Both the position numbers and the translations under genes were made by a program. From NCBI GenBank assembly GCA_963556255.1, contig OY744613.1, positions 48,949,746-49,013,745 on the forward strand: a stretch of DNA of 64,000 bases, given 5' to 3'. The DNA is from Allolobophora icterica (Eukaryota; Annelida; Clitellata; Crassiclitellata; Lumbricidae). Positions 35,785 through 46,229 of the stretch are shown one piece after another. The notes beneath the pieces were generated by a model. The model was not told the DNA's origin. It searched no databases and was given only the letters and a program-made list of their open reading frames with translations. Every line of letters starts with the position of its first letter. Within the stretch, counting starts at the first letter, position 1.

Positions 35785-35890
35785 AAAGGGAGAGTCTATT
35801 CAGCATAGTACATGGGTCCGGTTAAGTTAAATAATGCTGATCGCTGTTAATACTAGGATGGATGAACATCAATCATTGTGGTACTGGAAT
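35785..35890 (+). other. 5S rRNA-like relic
   Basis: The segment GGTTAAGTTAAATAATGC, then CTGTTAATACTAGGATGGAT, then GGTACTGGAATG follows the order of the 3' half of 5S rRNA (internal control region to the terminal helix). The 5' half is not recognisable and many helix positions are changed. It could be a 5S pseudogene or the head of a 5S-derived SINE. It is not a functional rRNA gene. Confidence 0.3.
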
Positions 35891-35929
35891 GTCTGAGCCA
35901 ACCGAGGTAAGCAAACAGTTATAATTATT

Positions 35930-36800
35930 ACTTATTACTTATTACTTACACACTTAATACTGACAAAACAAACTTAATCATTTTCAAATCACATAGGAAA
36001 ATCAAACCAGTAAATTGGCTATTCCTTCTTAATAACCATCCCATTGCACAAGTGGAGAATACTAAATTCCTGGGAGTTTTTATTGACCAACACCTTAATT
36101 GGAAAGCACACTTAGACTATATTTCGTTGAAAATTGCAAAGAACACGGGTATACTGTCAAGAATAGCTTATTTACTCCCTCAAGATATCAGAAAAAGTTT
36201 ATATTATACGTTGATATACCCTTACTTGTCCTACTGTAATTTTATATGGGCATCCAATTATCCGTCTCGCCTACATAAACTGAACAAGTTACAGAGAAAA
36301 GCCATAAAAATGATTGCTGGAGTGGAATCCAGAGACTCCTCTCACAGTATCTTTAATAAGCTGAAGCTATTAAACATCAATCAGATCAGAAACTATCAAA
36401 TATTCTATCGCTTCGAGCATGCTATGCTGCCGATGTCTTATGCTAACTATTTTGCTAAAGCATCGATGACCCACAATTATCACACAAGGGGAGCATCTTT
36501 ATATAGATCCATAAAAATTCGCACGAATCTTAGAGCCTTCAGTATTAAAGCACTGGGACCACAGATATGGAATTCTATTCCACCACATATTCAGACAGCA
36601 CAAAATAGGAGACAGTTTAAGATACTTGTGAAAGAATTCCTCTTAACAACTTAACCTAGTGCAGCGGCTTAATCTAGTACAGCAAAAATTGATCGAGGCC
36701 TGGTTGGGGGTGGGAGCACCCAGCGCCCGAGTATCCAACTCTACTCTTGATAGTTAAGATTAGTTAAGTATAGTTAAGAGTAATAAACGCATCTTTATCC
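35930..36800 (+). mobile_element. Non-LTR retrotransposon reverse transcriptase C-terminus
   Basis: A continuous frame from about 35944 to the stop at 36652-36654 reads LNTDKTNLIIFKS, TKFLGVFIDQHLNW, LLPQDIRKSLYYTLIYPYLS and ends ALGPQIWNSIPPHIQ..FKILVKEFLL. These are hallmarks of the region after the catalytic core in CR1/L2-type elements. The catalytic YADD part is missing, so this is 5'-truncated. The remaining 240 or so codons are uninterrupted, so the insertion may be fairly young. A 3' UTR continues to about 36800. Confidence 0.8.
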
Positions 36801-37068
36801 CAATCGGATAAACCTCAGTCAACACACGTAAGAGGTGCAAAACTTTCATTTTCTTTTCTTGTTTTCTGTTAGGAACCATCAACTTTTCTTGAACATGTCC
36901 TAGCTTGGGTACCCCCGTCTAGCGGGACTTTGGTCCCTTAGGGGGCGCCCTTTGTCTCTCCTGGAAAAATGTTGCTATGTCTAGAAAAAATTGCAAATAA
37001 ACTGTTTAACGTAGATATTTATATGAATTGCTCCTTATACTGCATCCTATTTGTTATCGTTGTCATGC
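36801..37068 (+). other. Probable retrotransposon 3' UTR debris
   Basis: The GCGGGACTTTGGTCCC hairpin near 36921 resembles the GCGGGATCAAGATCCCGC hairpin at 53657 in another retrotransposon 3' end. The stretch is then cut by the piggyBac insertion at the TTAA at 37069. Confidence 0.35.
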
Positions 37069-37408
37069 TTAACCCTTCGTCGGGCGTGGGGTCAAAAATG
37101 ACCCCAGAGTGCATTTTCAAGCCATGGTTCGATATGAAAGACTGAAATGGCTGCCGTGAATTTTCACGAGAATTATTGTTTAGGTTGTCTCTACGTGTTC
37201 CAGTTGAGTTTGCATGCGAATTTCAGATGGACAAAAAATTACAAGACATTTATACACATAGGGTCATGGGGTCATTTTTGACCCCATAACTGATTATTGA
37301 TGTTTCTTTCTCATTAGACAGTCTAAAGTTGCACAAAGCCCACAATTTTACTTCCGTATTTATTGTTACTCTTTACACAACGCTCAAGGTGCAATGATTC
37401 AAGGGCAG

Positions 37409-37603
37409 AGGCGTAACTTTGGTCTAAAAAGTGGGGGGTACCAGTTTTTGGCATATACGAAGCAAGGCCGAGACTGCCATCTCTGGGAAGGTACAATAAT
37501 AAGATATTGACTGATGTTGTTCAAAAAGTGGGGTGTACGGTACCCTCTGTCCAAAAAGTGGGTGGGGGTACGGTTGCCCTCGTACGCCCCACAAATTACG
37601 CCT
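37409..37603. mobile_element. Small MITE copy 2, nested in piggyBac
   Basis: Bounded by AGGCGTAA and TTACGCCT, 195 bp, homologous to 30409-30586 including GTGGGGGTACC and CTCGTACGCCCC. It interrupts the piggyBac element before the readable transposase, so it is younger than the piggyBac insertion. Confidence 0.6.
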
Positions 37604-37609
37604 ATATTC

Positions 37610-38581
37610 CAGAGCCATTCCTGACAATTGGCGAAAGGCTCGCTCCATATCGAGGTCGGTGCAAATTCGTACAATATATGCCGTCAAAGCCGGCAAAATA
37701 CGGCATAAAATTATGTATGTGCTGCGATGCTGAAACGTAGTACATGTACAATGCCAGCATATATTGCAGCAAAGAGAGCCCTGATGCAGCTTCAACCAAA
37801 GATCTGGGAGGAAACATTGAACGTCAGCTCATACAACTTCTTGAATGTGGAGGTCGCAACATTACCACTGATAACTGTTGCACGTTGCTGGCCCTAGCTA
37901 CAGATGCTCTGAAGATAACGAAATCTACTTTGGTTGGCACTATTCGTACTAATCGAGTAGAGTTGCCCAAAAAATTTGTTTCTCCTAGAGGACGCGAGAT
38001 TGTACTCATCCCTTGTCGGGTTCAATGAGACCGGCGACTTGTCATTGCATTCTTACAACTGTAAGAAAGACAAAGTGGTCATCGTCTTGTTGACTATGCA
38101 CATCTCCAATGGAACTTTTTGCAAAACACCATGGAAACTTCCAGAGGTTATCAGCTTCTACCACAAGACCAAATTAGTTGATTATGCTGACCAGATGATA
38201 GAAACCTTCAGCACGAAGTTCTCAACCAGCCTTTGGCAGGCAGTGCCGTTCTGCAACCTGCTGGATATTACGGCACTTCAGGCTTACGTCCTTCATGAGA
38301 AATTGAAGGTGGACAAAGCTCCAGTGAGAAATCGTCATCAAGAAGCTGGGAATAAGACCTTTTCCAAGAGCTACAGGAACAGCGATGCAACTCATCATGG
38401 ACTGATTAGAGGATGACTGTTAGACGACACTCTGGAACCTCCAAAGAAACGAGGTCGCTGCCAAGTTTTTCCCAGACAGACGGACAAAAAAGCCACGGTT
38501 GTGTGCAAGGCATGTCATAAGAATGTGTGCCCTGTCCACTGTCAAATCTTCTGTCAGACATGTCTCTCTGCTGATCGATGA
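37610..38581 (+). pseudogene. piggyBac transposase, C-terminal half, broken
   Basis: The readable protein starts around PYRGRCKFVQYMPSKPAKYG, a conserved piggyBac segment, then meets a TAG at 37738-37740. It resumes with the LGGNIERQLIQLL part, frameshifts near 38000 and continues KDKVVIVLLTMH, PEVISFYHKTKLVDYADQM and LWQAVPFCNLLDITALQAYV. A TGA at about 38414 precedes the C-terminal Cys-rich domain (VVCKACHKNVCPVHC...CQTC), which ends at the TGA at 38579-38581. The N-terminal DDE part is missing. The enzyme would cut and paste at TTAA sites; this copy cannot make it. Confidence 0.85.
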
Positions 38582-38636
38582 AATACTTTCCTAGGCTCCT
38601 AGCAGTCTCCTATGTTCATTCTAGCGTCATTTCATT

Positions 38637-39235
38637 GTACTGAGGGCACTATCCATTAAGGGAAAAACAGTATTACAAGCCTATGTTTGTATGTGGCGCC
38701 ATGACATCATGACGTGACGTCATGTCATGACACCACGTCATGACGTCACGTCATGATGTCATGTCATGAGAAAGCGTCAATATATTGTATTGAGGGTGCT
38801 GAACATAGGTAAGAACAGCATTAGAAGCCTATGTTTGTATTTGGCGTCATGACATCATGACGTGACGTCATGTCATGACACCACGTCATGACGTCTCGTC
38901 ATGACGTCATGTCATGAGAAAGCGTCATTATATTGTATTGAGGGTGCTGAACATTAGGGGTAAGAACAGAATTAGAAGCCTATGTTTGTATTTGGCGTCA
39001 TGACATCATGACGTGACGTCATGCCATGACACCACGTCATGACAACACGTCATGACGACACGCAATGACGTCATGTCATGAGGAAGCGTCATTATATTTT
39101 ATTGAGGGCGCTAAATATTAGAGTAAGAACAGTATTACAAGCCTTTTGTTGTATCTGGCGTCGTGACATCACGACATAACGTCATGCCATGACGTCATTT
39201 TATGACGTCTCGTCATGAGGAAGTACAACAAATAA
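38637..39235 (+). repeat. ~150-bp tandem repeat with TGACGTCA palindromes
   Basis: Four units start at about 38681, 38829, 38980 and 39142 (CTATGTTTGTATTTGGCG and variants), so the period drifts from 148 to 162 bp. Each unit contains several overlapping TGACGTCATG / CATGACGTCA strings, making it locally self-complementary. It lies between the transposase stop and the right end of piggyBac. Confidence 0.85.
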
Positions 39236-39382
39236 TGACATTTCAGTGAATGATAATAATAATGACCTTCTCGTGCAACCTAAGTACTTATTTTATTCGA
39301 ATTACATGATAACTACTGTGGGGTCAAAATTGACCCCACGCCCTTAGTTGTAAGGGTTTTTTTCCGCCCGACGAAGGGTTAA

Positions 39383-39552
39383 CGGATTATTAGTACCGAT
39401 TATTTAATTGAGGACTATTTTGGTCCTACTCTTTGTCCTCTGAGTGTATAATGGATGCATTATAAATTGTCTAATTTTTTTACCTGTTAATATGTTTTGT
39501 TCCTGATTGTCAGTTGACACAATAAAGTTATTGATTGATTGATTGATTGATT
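39383..39552 (+). mobile_element. LINE 3' end with (TTGA)n tail
   Basis: Sequence after the piggyBac TTAA ends AATAAAGTTATTGATTGATTG. The same layout (AATAAAAGGATTGATTGATTG) closes 53640-53775. A GGACTATTTTGGTCC hairpin precedes it. This is the 3' terminus of a truncated non-LTR element. Confidence 0.55.
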
Positions 39553-40170
39553 ATTGACATGTATAATGTACAAGGTAGCAAACCATTGGCCTGCGAAACC
39601 AGTTCATGTAATCAAGATGGAAGATTGGTCCTTTCAGACATAGGAACAGTCTGTGCTGGGTTAGGAAATTCAAACAGTAAAGTTTTAACCTGATTTAACT
39701 GCCAAAATAGGTTTTCGTGTTAATTTTGAAAAATATACGTTATATGAGTTTTGGAGTTTAATTGAGATGTCAAGAGAAGAACAAATAGCAACAAAACATC
39801 CTATCTGAATTTGCCTCAGATTTACATACATGTAGAGGTCTAAGCAGAAGTAAACGAACCTCCTGGGTTTAATCCACTCGCTAGAACTACAATCACCAAA
39901 GTCTTTAATTTAATCTGTTATTCTAAAACGATAAGAAACAGCTTGCATTTTACACGAATAAACAATTTAATATATGCTACCAAAGATTAAAACTTATTTT
40001 TAACGAAGTTTCTTTATTTTACCCTATCAGCTCTAGTTATACAGGGCCTTATCTGGACAGATTTAGATACATGTAACTTCATATTATAAGGGAAATCTCA
40101 CGGCTGTGTTAAATTCATTTACCCATTTATTTAAGAGTAAAAAGAGTTTTAGTATCAAAGTGATTATAAA
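39553..40170. other. Intergenic DNA
   Basis: No coding frame or element ends recognised. The last ~40 bp (AGAGTTTTAGTATCAAAG) match the short 3' region of the zinc-finger genes. Confidence 0.4.
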
Positions 40171-41268
40171 TCAGACCAATTCGGATGCTGATCCTCCGTG
40201 TATCGCAAATTCAACATCCACTGAACAATAGCAAAGCTCATAACAATGTTCCAAAAACACTTGTTGTATTTCAAACATTTCGTCACAGATTCCACATCCA
40301 TATGGTTTCACTAGGAAAGGCTGAATATCAGAAAAATATGATCTCTCATTTCCAGAAAAATTCATACATTCATTTTCTATCGGTTGTGTTCTGGCATGAC
40401 CTAACAGACTATCAACCGTTCCAAATCCATTGTTGTAAAATGCTCCAGAGTGAATGCTTGAATGCCTATTAAGGTGGCCCTCCTGGATAAAATCTTTGCT
40501 GTATAATTCACACTTATAGGGTTTCACTAAAGTGTGCTTCCTTTCATGGATTTTCAAATAACTACTAGAAGCAAATGATTTCTGACACAGACGACATTTG
40601 TATGGTTTTTCTCCAGTGTGGATTCTAGTGTGGTATTTAAGGCGACACCTTGTTGTAAATGCTTTTCCACATAATTCACATTTGTATGGTTTGTCATTTG
40701 TGTCCTTTGTCAAATGGTTTATTTTCTTGTCTCTGTTTGAATCCTCTATTACTCCTGATTCATTGAAACCTTGCCATTCATTCATGGTATCCAGGTTGAT
40801 TTTGTGTTCAATTATTATGAAACTTTGTCTTGAGATTGAAGAAAGCTGAATTTCTCGTTCGAGTGCTAATTTTTGAGCTCTTCGACGCGCCTGAGATTGA
40901 GCATTTGCTGCACGTCGTGCTTGCCGTTCAGGTGTTGTTTCTCGAGCTCTTCGACGTGCCTGAGCTTCAGCATTTGCTGCTCGTCGCGCTTGTCGTTCAG
41001 GTGTTGTTTCTCGAGCTCTTCGAAGTGCCTGAGATTGAGCATGTGCAGCAAGTCGTGCTTGTCGTTCAGGTGTTGTTTCTTTAACATGTCGCCGCTCATG
41101 AGCCTGAGAGATTGACTGATCACTTGTGGATGATTGCGGTTGTAAATGCACTTTATTTTGATTTGCTTTATCAAATTTCTTTGCAGAAACTTGACTCCAT
41201 CGTTCTCTGTATCTTCGCATTTGCTCTCTACTTTGACGATGTTTCTTTTCAAAACGATCCTCATCCAT
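40171..41268 (-). CDS. C2H2 zinc-finger protein with basic ETTPERQAR repeats, intact
   Basis: An uninterrupted 365-residue frame from a true ATG in good context. Order: MDEDRFEKKHRQSREQMRRYRER basic start (shown here in part); a Ser/Gln spacer; three 23-residue tandem repeats (ETTPERQARRAANAQSQARR type, 69 bp each, residues about 63-131); the linker SFIIIEHKINLDTMNEW; two canonical C2H2 fingers; a third that has lost its second Cys (CELYSKDF); then the family C-terminal module KPYGCGICDEMFE...EHCYELCYCSVDVEF. Only two good fingers remain against 14-17 in relatives, so the array was reduced. The basic repeats are predicted helical and could contact nucleic acid. This is the only copy with start exon, linker, fingers and C-module in one frame, hence the best guide to family architecture. 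Likely nuclear. Confidence 0.8.
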   Translation of the reverse strand: MDEDRFEKKHRQSREQMRRYRERWSQVSAKKFDKANQNKVHLQPQSSTSDQSISQAHERRHVKETTPERQARLAAHAQSQALRRARETTPERQARRAANAEAQARRRARETTPERQARRAANAQSQARRRAQKLALEREIQLSSISRQSFIIIEHKINLDTMNEWQGFNESGVIEDSNRDKKINHLTKDTNDKPYKCELCGKAFTTRCRLKYHTRIHTGEKPYKCRLCQKSFASSSYLKIHERKHTLVKPYKCELYSKDFIQEGHLNRHSSIHSGAFYNNGFGTVDSLLGHARTQPIENECMNFSGNERSYFSDIQPFLVKPYGCGICDEMFEIQQVFLEHCYELCYCSVDVEFAIHGGSASELV

Positions 41269-41304
41269 GATGGCGATCCAAAGTCTTGCTATTTGTGATA
41301 AAAT

Positions 41305-41335
41305 CCTAAAACGTGCAATAACAATTACAGAAATT
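41305..41335 (-). other. Splice acceptor before the MDEDR exon
   Basis: The minus strand shows a T-rich tract ending in TTTTAG just before GATTTTATCACAAATAGCAA and the ATG 37 bp later, paralleling 962-985. It marks an intron in the 5' UTR. Confidence 0.5.
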
Positions 41336-43045
41336 TGGTGAAAATTTCATGTTGGTGTTCTGCTCCTTTGCTTGTAAATAATTTTTCGAAGTTGACCAAT
41401 TTTACAGTGTCGTGAGCTAATTGACTTGATTCACAGCTGATTTGCTGGCATGTATAATTGTATATGTCTTTTACAATCATCTAAAATGTGATTTTTGTTT
41501 GATTTTGTAATTTTTTTAATTCCTGCTTATTAGATAATTTTTTTTATTATTTGAATTTGTTGTAGGCATTATAACTAACTCATGAATACAGCATTATACA
41601 ATTACATCCTTTGACTGATATTACAGCTTAGTTACACATTTCAATTATTGCAATCCTCTATAAAGTGCATGAAAGTAAAGTACAGTACATACAGTACAAA
41701 TACAGTGCAGTTCGTAAATAATTTTGGTAATTATGTACGCCCATAATTTACTGTCTTAACACATTCACTGTCACATTGACACAGTGCTGTGCACACAAGA
41801 TTAGCCTTTTGCACCACACAAAACATCCTTTTTTGAATGCACAATGCAGATTTTTGAAACCTGCAGTATAGTCGTCCAAAATGGTACCCAATTTTCATGA
41901 ATAGTTGTGACATCAGAACAACGATTGTCATAGGTTGAGACAATAATTTTGTCAGAAAAAAATTACACTAGTAACTAGTTCTGCCAGGAGTTGGCGTTCG
42001 ACTTGTCAACCCAACAGTTACAAGTACTCACCAAGAGGTCTTCAGGAATGTTGAAGCACAACCCCAGAGCAGTACTCAAGTCCCCAAGTCTTAACGTAAC
42101 ATAACATAACCATGTTTAAGTGGTGCAGAAGACGTGTAGTTTGTGTTAGAACTGCACATGTCTATGTTAGTCTGTGTTAAAAATTCAGGCCTGTAGGTTA
42201 ATTTTAGCCTTTGAGCAATCCCAGTCATTTATCTACACCTTACCATAAAAGTCAAATTTCCAATGTGATCTTTTTAAACGACACGCTTTTAAATCGTCGG
42301 GTGGCATCTGTTGCACCATCTGAGAGCAACGCACAAACTTAACCAGGAAATATTAAAAATATTAATTAAATTAAGCTAAGCATATTTCATCTTTTTGCAT
42401 GGAATCACCTGTAACAACTTCATATTCTGTTGAAATGACTGCAGTGACTGTTTCATTAAAGATGTTTAATTCAAGCATCTTAACATTGCCTTCATGCATT
42501 CACTGTGCAACAGTGCTAGAGTTGAAAATTATGCTAAGCACAGATCACAGATTGGTTGATACAAGCAAATGGATTTTTATATTTTTGAAGTAATGCTACA
42601 AGTCATAAACATTAAATGCAATCGAGCTACTTCACCCAGGGATCTAAAGTTTACAAAGAGCAGCACAGATAACTAAAATCTTGTCAAAAGGTGCAATTAA
42701 AGTCAATGAGAATACAGAACTAAAAATTTGTTTCTGGACATTTGCTGCAACCCTGCACTAGATGGTGGAATCTCTAGTGTAGCATGGCAAAAAGCAAGTG
42801 TCCTCTTATTGTGAATCCACGATCTGCTATAATTAAGTCATACCGTTTCAATCAAATCAAGAAAATCTGATTTCTGAACAATGTATCAATCTGGTGTTTT
42901 TACTATTAAAGTACTTCAGAGTATTGTGTGTTTTATAGTCGGATCATGTGCATGTCTGCAATTTTAAATCACGTGGACGGTCAATGAACGTTTCACTGCA
43001 GTCTGTGGTTCGGATATTTTTGGCGCAAAGATTTTGGCATAAAAC
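41336..43045 (-). other. Upstream/intronic DNA of the 40171-41268 gene, no genes seen
   Basis: About 1.7 kb without recognisable coding content. Short frames here (for example 41731-41943 and 42399-42593) show no family features. If the acceptor at 41306-41307 is used, part of this is the first intron. Confidence 0.4.
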
Positions 43046-43051
43046 TGCAAA

Positions 43052-43262
43052 TAATATTAATAATATTTATTCTTTAATTAAGCGCCTGCAAACGCACTGC
43101 GCTGTACATGTACATGTTATGCGATAAACCTTAACTGCTAACAGAACAGACAGCCTGCAATACACGGCTCAAATTGCAGCCTACAAAGCATGTCCGCCTA
43201 TGGGACTCGATCTCTGTACCTCTCGCACTCTACGCCAGATGTTATCCAATGCGCTATCGGGC
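43052..43262 (-). mobile_element. tRNA-derived SINE, copy 2
   Basis: Read from 43262 downward: GCCCGATAGCGCATTGGATA head with a box A-like part, a box B-like GAGATCGAGTCCC, then the body and the shared TGCAGGCGCTTAATTAAAGA motif before an AT-rich (AATATT)-type tail. It is shorter than copy 1 (6408-6719), having lost part of the middle. Confidence 0.65.
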
Positions 43263-44224
43263 ATTTTTATGTGATTTTTAGCTGGCCAATTCACGTGCTA
43301 AGAACGTTATCCACGTATTCACAATAGATGAACACGTACCTGCGCTTATGATAAATAAGTTTAACAAACACTGCATCTCTGTTTTCCAGCGAAAAAGTAA
43401 ACAGTCTGTCCACAGTTTTATTCACGTGTTGACCTTTAGCACTGTGACCCGACCCACTGCGCATGCGCAAACGACATATCGAGGCTGGACATTGCCTTCT
43501 AGATTACTGAGGCTGGAACGTTCAAAAGGCGCCTCTAAATTAGGTCAAAATGTATCAGGTCACTAGAACGCCAAACAAATAGTGCTAATAACTTAATTTT
43601 ATTATAATTCTTACAAAAATCGTACACGATGTGGCTGTAGCTGGTTGTTGTTGCAAATACTTATATACTCTACAAAATAAATATGTTGCTTGTTCGTGCA
43701 GTTTGCACAATGTTTAAAGTTTCAGTTCTCTAGCACGGGAACTAGTCAGTTAAATGACGTCAGTATGCTTTAACATGCTTTCACTTCAATTTTTTTAGAA
43801 TAACACGTCCTGTCGAGATTACACGCTAACTTCTTTGCATACAGCTATTTTTCTTGTTTCGATGCAGATAATATTATAAACGTATGAAATCGGGGTGTCA
43901 CTGGAAATCCCGGCATTGCGTCAAGATCGTCCGCTGCCATATTTCCGCTGCCATATTTGGGGTCCATAGAGTAGTGGAAACATCACTGGCGTGAAGTGCA
44001 GTAGGTAGTGGGATCCCCTCCTGTAAACCTCTCAATGTCCACTCAGCCTATCATTCGCGAGATGGCGCGTTTGTGAAAATGAGCTGTAGGACGTGATGGG
44101 CGCCTTGCAAGGCTGCCGTGTACAGTTAAAATTCCACTCCTGTAATAACTTGTGATCATCCGCTCATACTGATTTGTAGTCATACTGCGTAATTGTCAGT
44201 TTGATAATATTAAACGAAGATTAT
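43263..44224. other. Intergenic DNA with foldback-family debris
   Basis: A segment near 43865-43930 (ATATTATAAACGTATG, GGTGTCACTGGAAAT, TTGCGTCAAGATCGTCCGCT) matches the spacer of the foldback element at 6089-6197. No gene is recognised. Confidence 0.45.
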
Positions 44225-45384
44225 TATTATTATTATTTTCCCCGAGGTACAATAATCCCTCAGGAGTCAGATACTAAGTGTGTGAAAATTAATCTCTGGA
44301 GTGACCATCTTTATCGTGACCTGGAAGTGCAAAGTGTTGCGGAAGGCGGCTGCGTTGAAGCGCTGCACTGTCACAGCTAAGCGTTGGAAGAGGAAGATAG
44401 CTTCTCTTGGGTCTCCTGAGACCTGGCTCAGAAGGCGTCCAAGGTCCTTGCCGAATGCAAGTCCACCAGCATTGATTGGGCCGAAGGTCTCAAAGGCTAG
44501 GGGCACGAAACAATAGCACTGCGCCAGTTGCTTGTAGGCTATTTGGTGGTCTTTCTGGCGTCCGCCAGTTCGGCTGCACCCCGGCCTGAATTGATGTGGT
44601 GGGCAGGTAAGATGGCATCATGGGGCCACCGTATCTATCACTGTGGCATCCCAAATCAAGCATCGACCTGAACGCCATGGTGTCAAGGTGAGGCCGTCAG
44701 GTCTTTTGCCGTCTGCTCTTGACAGACCCGAGGGCTCTTTAACAGTTACTGATGGGAGTCCTGCCTGACCGAGGCTTCTGCATATCAGGTCATTTAAGAT
44801 TGCATGGCGGATGTTCGACCGGGCCCCAGACGGCAGGAGAGTCCATGTGAGCCCTCTGCTGTTACCCGCGAGCCACATGGACAGTCGTGTGGTTGGCAGA
44901 CCTCCGCACCAAGGCGGAAGCCGACCGCGATTCTAATCGCTTCATCGTCCAGTCTTAGGCCACAAGCGCTGATGGGAAGTGCGAATAGCCAGTCACCCGC
45001 GTGTGGCGCCGTGACTGCCTTCCAGCGTGCCTGATGGTAAGCGCTGGTATGTGACAAGGTCAACTTCGCTGTGTCTTTTTGTATTATGGGTTTGTCCCAA
45101 ACAGATTGCTTATGATGATATTCACTGTTGGGTTGCGGTGTATTGTATTCGCGGCACCATTGTTCAGTCATGGTTGCAACTCGGTTATCCATGTCTGCCT
45201 TTAGGTTGCTGAGCATGGAGGCTTGGAGAGCGTGGGTTCCTGCAGCGGATGCCTGAAAGGCGGGAAGCGCAAGCGAGGTAACCCTGCGAATGCCCAAGCC
45301 CCCAACTTTAACCGGAAGGGAAGCCTGCAGCCACTGGTCATCAGTTAGAGAGAGGTTTAGGATCAAGCTCAGGCCGTCTCTCAA
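44225..45384 (-). mobile_element. Non-LTR retrotransposon 3' half with extra C-terminal domain
   Basis: A 196-codon frame (44794-45384) reads LPVKVGGLGIRRVTSLALPA, then [24 protein letters not shown] and a [17 protein letters not shown] cysteine cluster. In shifted frames it continues with [25 protein letters not shown] and, at 44267-44506, AFETFGPINAGGL and GRLLSQVSGDPREA. This domain follows the reverse transcriptase in one group of invertebrate non-LTR elements. At least two frameshifts are present. The 3' terminus is CCTCGGGGAAAATAATAATAAT at about 44222-44245. 5'-truncated. Confidence 0.8.
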
Positions 45385-45394
45385 AATTGAGTCG

Positions 45395-45396
45395 TA

Positions 45397-45433
<37 letters not shown>

Positions 45434-45643
45434 TTTGCCCCGAGGTAGGCCTATACAGGATCCCTCAGGGACTTCAATATTAATTAATGTAACATCCGGA
45501 AAATCAAACCTCGTCGTCCGGAGGCTCCATTATTATTTTTTCCCCCGAGGTAGGCCTACATATGATCCCTCGGGTGTTCAAAAATTAGGGGGCATTGTTC
45601 TGGAATGGCTAGTCTTCGCAGATGGTCATTATTATTATTATTC

Positions 45644-45707
<64 letters not shown>
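45395..45707 (-). mobile_element. Stacked short LINE 3' ends with (ATT)n tails
   Basis: The 3' terminal motif of the preceding element (CCTCGGGG then A/T-rich then (AAT)n, minus strand) recurs at about 45396-45480 and 45530-45600. A long (ATT)n run follows at 45628-45707. Each looks like a separate, extremely 5'-truncated insertion, two of them carrying TAGGCCTA in the same place. Confidence 0.6.
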
Positions 45708-45709
<2 letters not shown>

Positions 45710-46229
45710 CCGTTCACCAGCTGTTGCTCTGAGAGCCCATGAATGGACCGACGCTTTCCTGGTAGGCCTACTGCTTTTGTAGGTGACATAGGCTAATGGA
45801 GCACGGATGAAAGATCTAAAACCAGTGGGCGTCTGTCTAGAGAAAAATGGCGGGGGATGATCGAGGGGTAAAAATCAGACATTCAAGAGAAACTAAAACG
45901 AGGTGAACCAAAAACCATGGCACAAAAAGTAGGATGAACAAAAAAGGTTGCCAGAAATCAATGTGGCTTCGAAAGATTGGACACACTAAAATTTTCAATA
46001 TGGTAAACTATGCATTTACTGATTTTATGACAAGAATGAAAAGCATGAGAAGAGGCTTTAGAGAAATTAGAGTAATACTTCAAGCACATGAATCATGATA
46101 TTCCAATTCATCTGACTTCTTCTCTTAACGGTCCCGATATAGTAATGTGTAGAATATGACATACCGGTACATGCACATTCATCTTCAAATGGCTTCCTCT
46201 AATAATATTATTATTGGTCAATCAATAAT
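45708..46229. other. Intergenic DNA; 45940-46190 duplicates 6985-7057 plus 7470-7620
   Basis: Homology to the left-hand segment is clear (GACAAGAATGAAAAGCATGAG, AATCATGA, CTTCTCTTAACGGTCCCGAT) and lacks the CR1-like insertion at 7058-7470. Confidence 0.5.

Larger units (their letters stand above)
37073..39378 (+). mobile_element. piggyBac element
   Basis: TTAA at 37069-37072 and 39379-39382 flanks termini CCCTTCGTCGGGCG and CGCCCGACGAAGGG. Inside each end is the palindrome TGGGGTCAAAAATGACCCCA (left) or TGGGGTCAATTTTGACCCCA (right). On the right it is set back by a spacer of about 30 bp, the asymmetry typical of piggyBac. The interior has a decayed transposase, a nested small MITE and a four-unit tandem repeat. 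It inserted into the 3' DNA of a retrotransposon whose (TTGA)n tail resumes at 39535. Confidence 0.9.

Noticed and set aside
35785..35890. Functional 5S rRNA gene
   Set aside because: Only the 3' half is recognisable and many paired positions are changed.
41731..41943. Minus-strand 70-codon Cys-containing frame
   Set aside because: No family motif, no paired conservation elsewhere in the window, length close to chance.
45387..45789. Poly-Tyr and poly-Asn frames
   Set aside because: Products of (ATT)n tracts in LINE tails.
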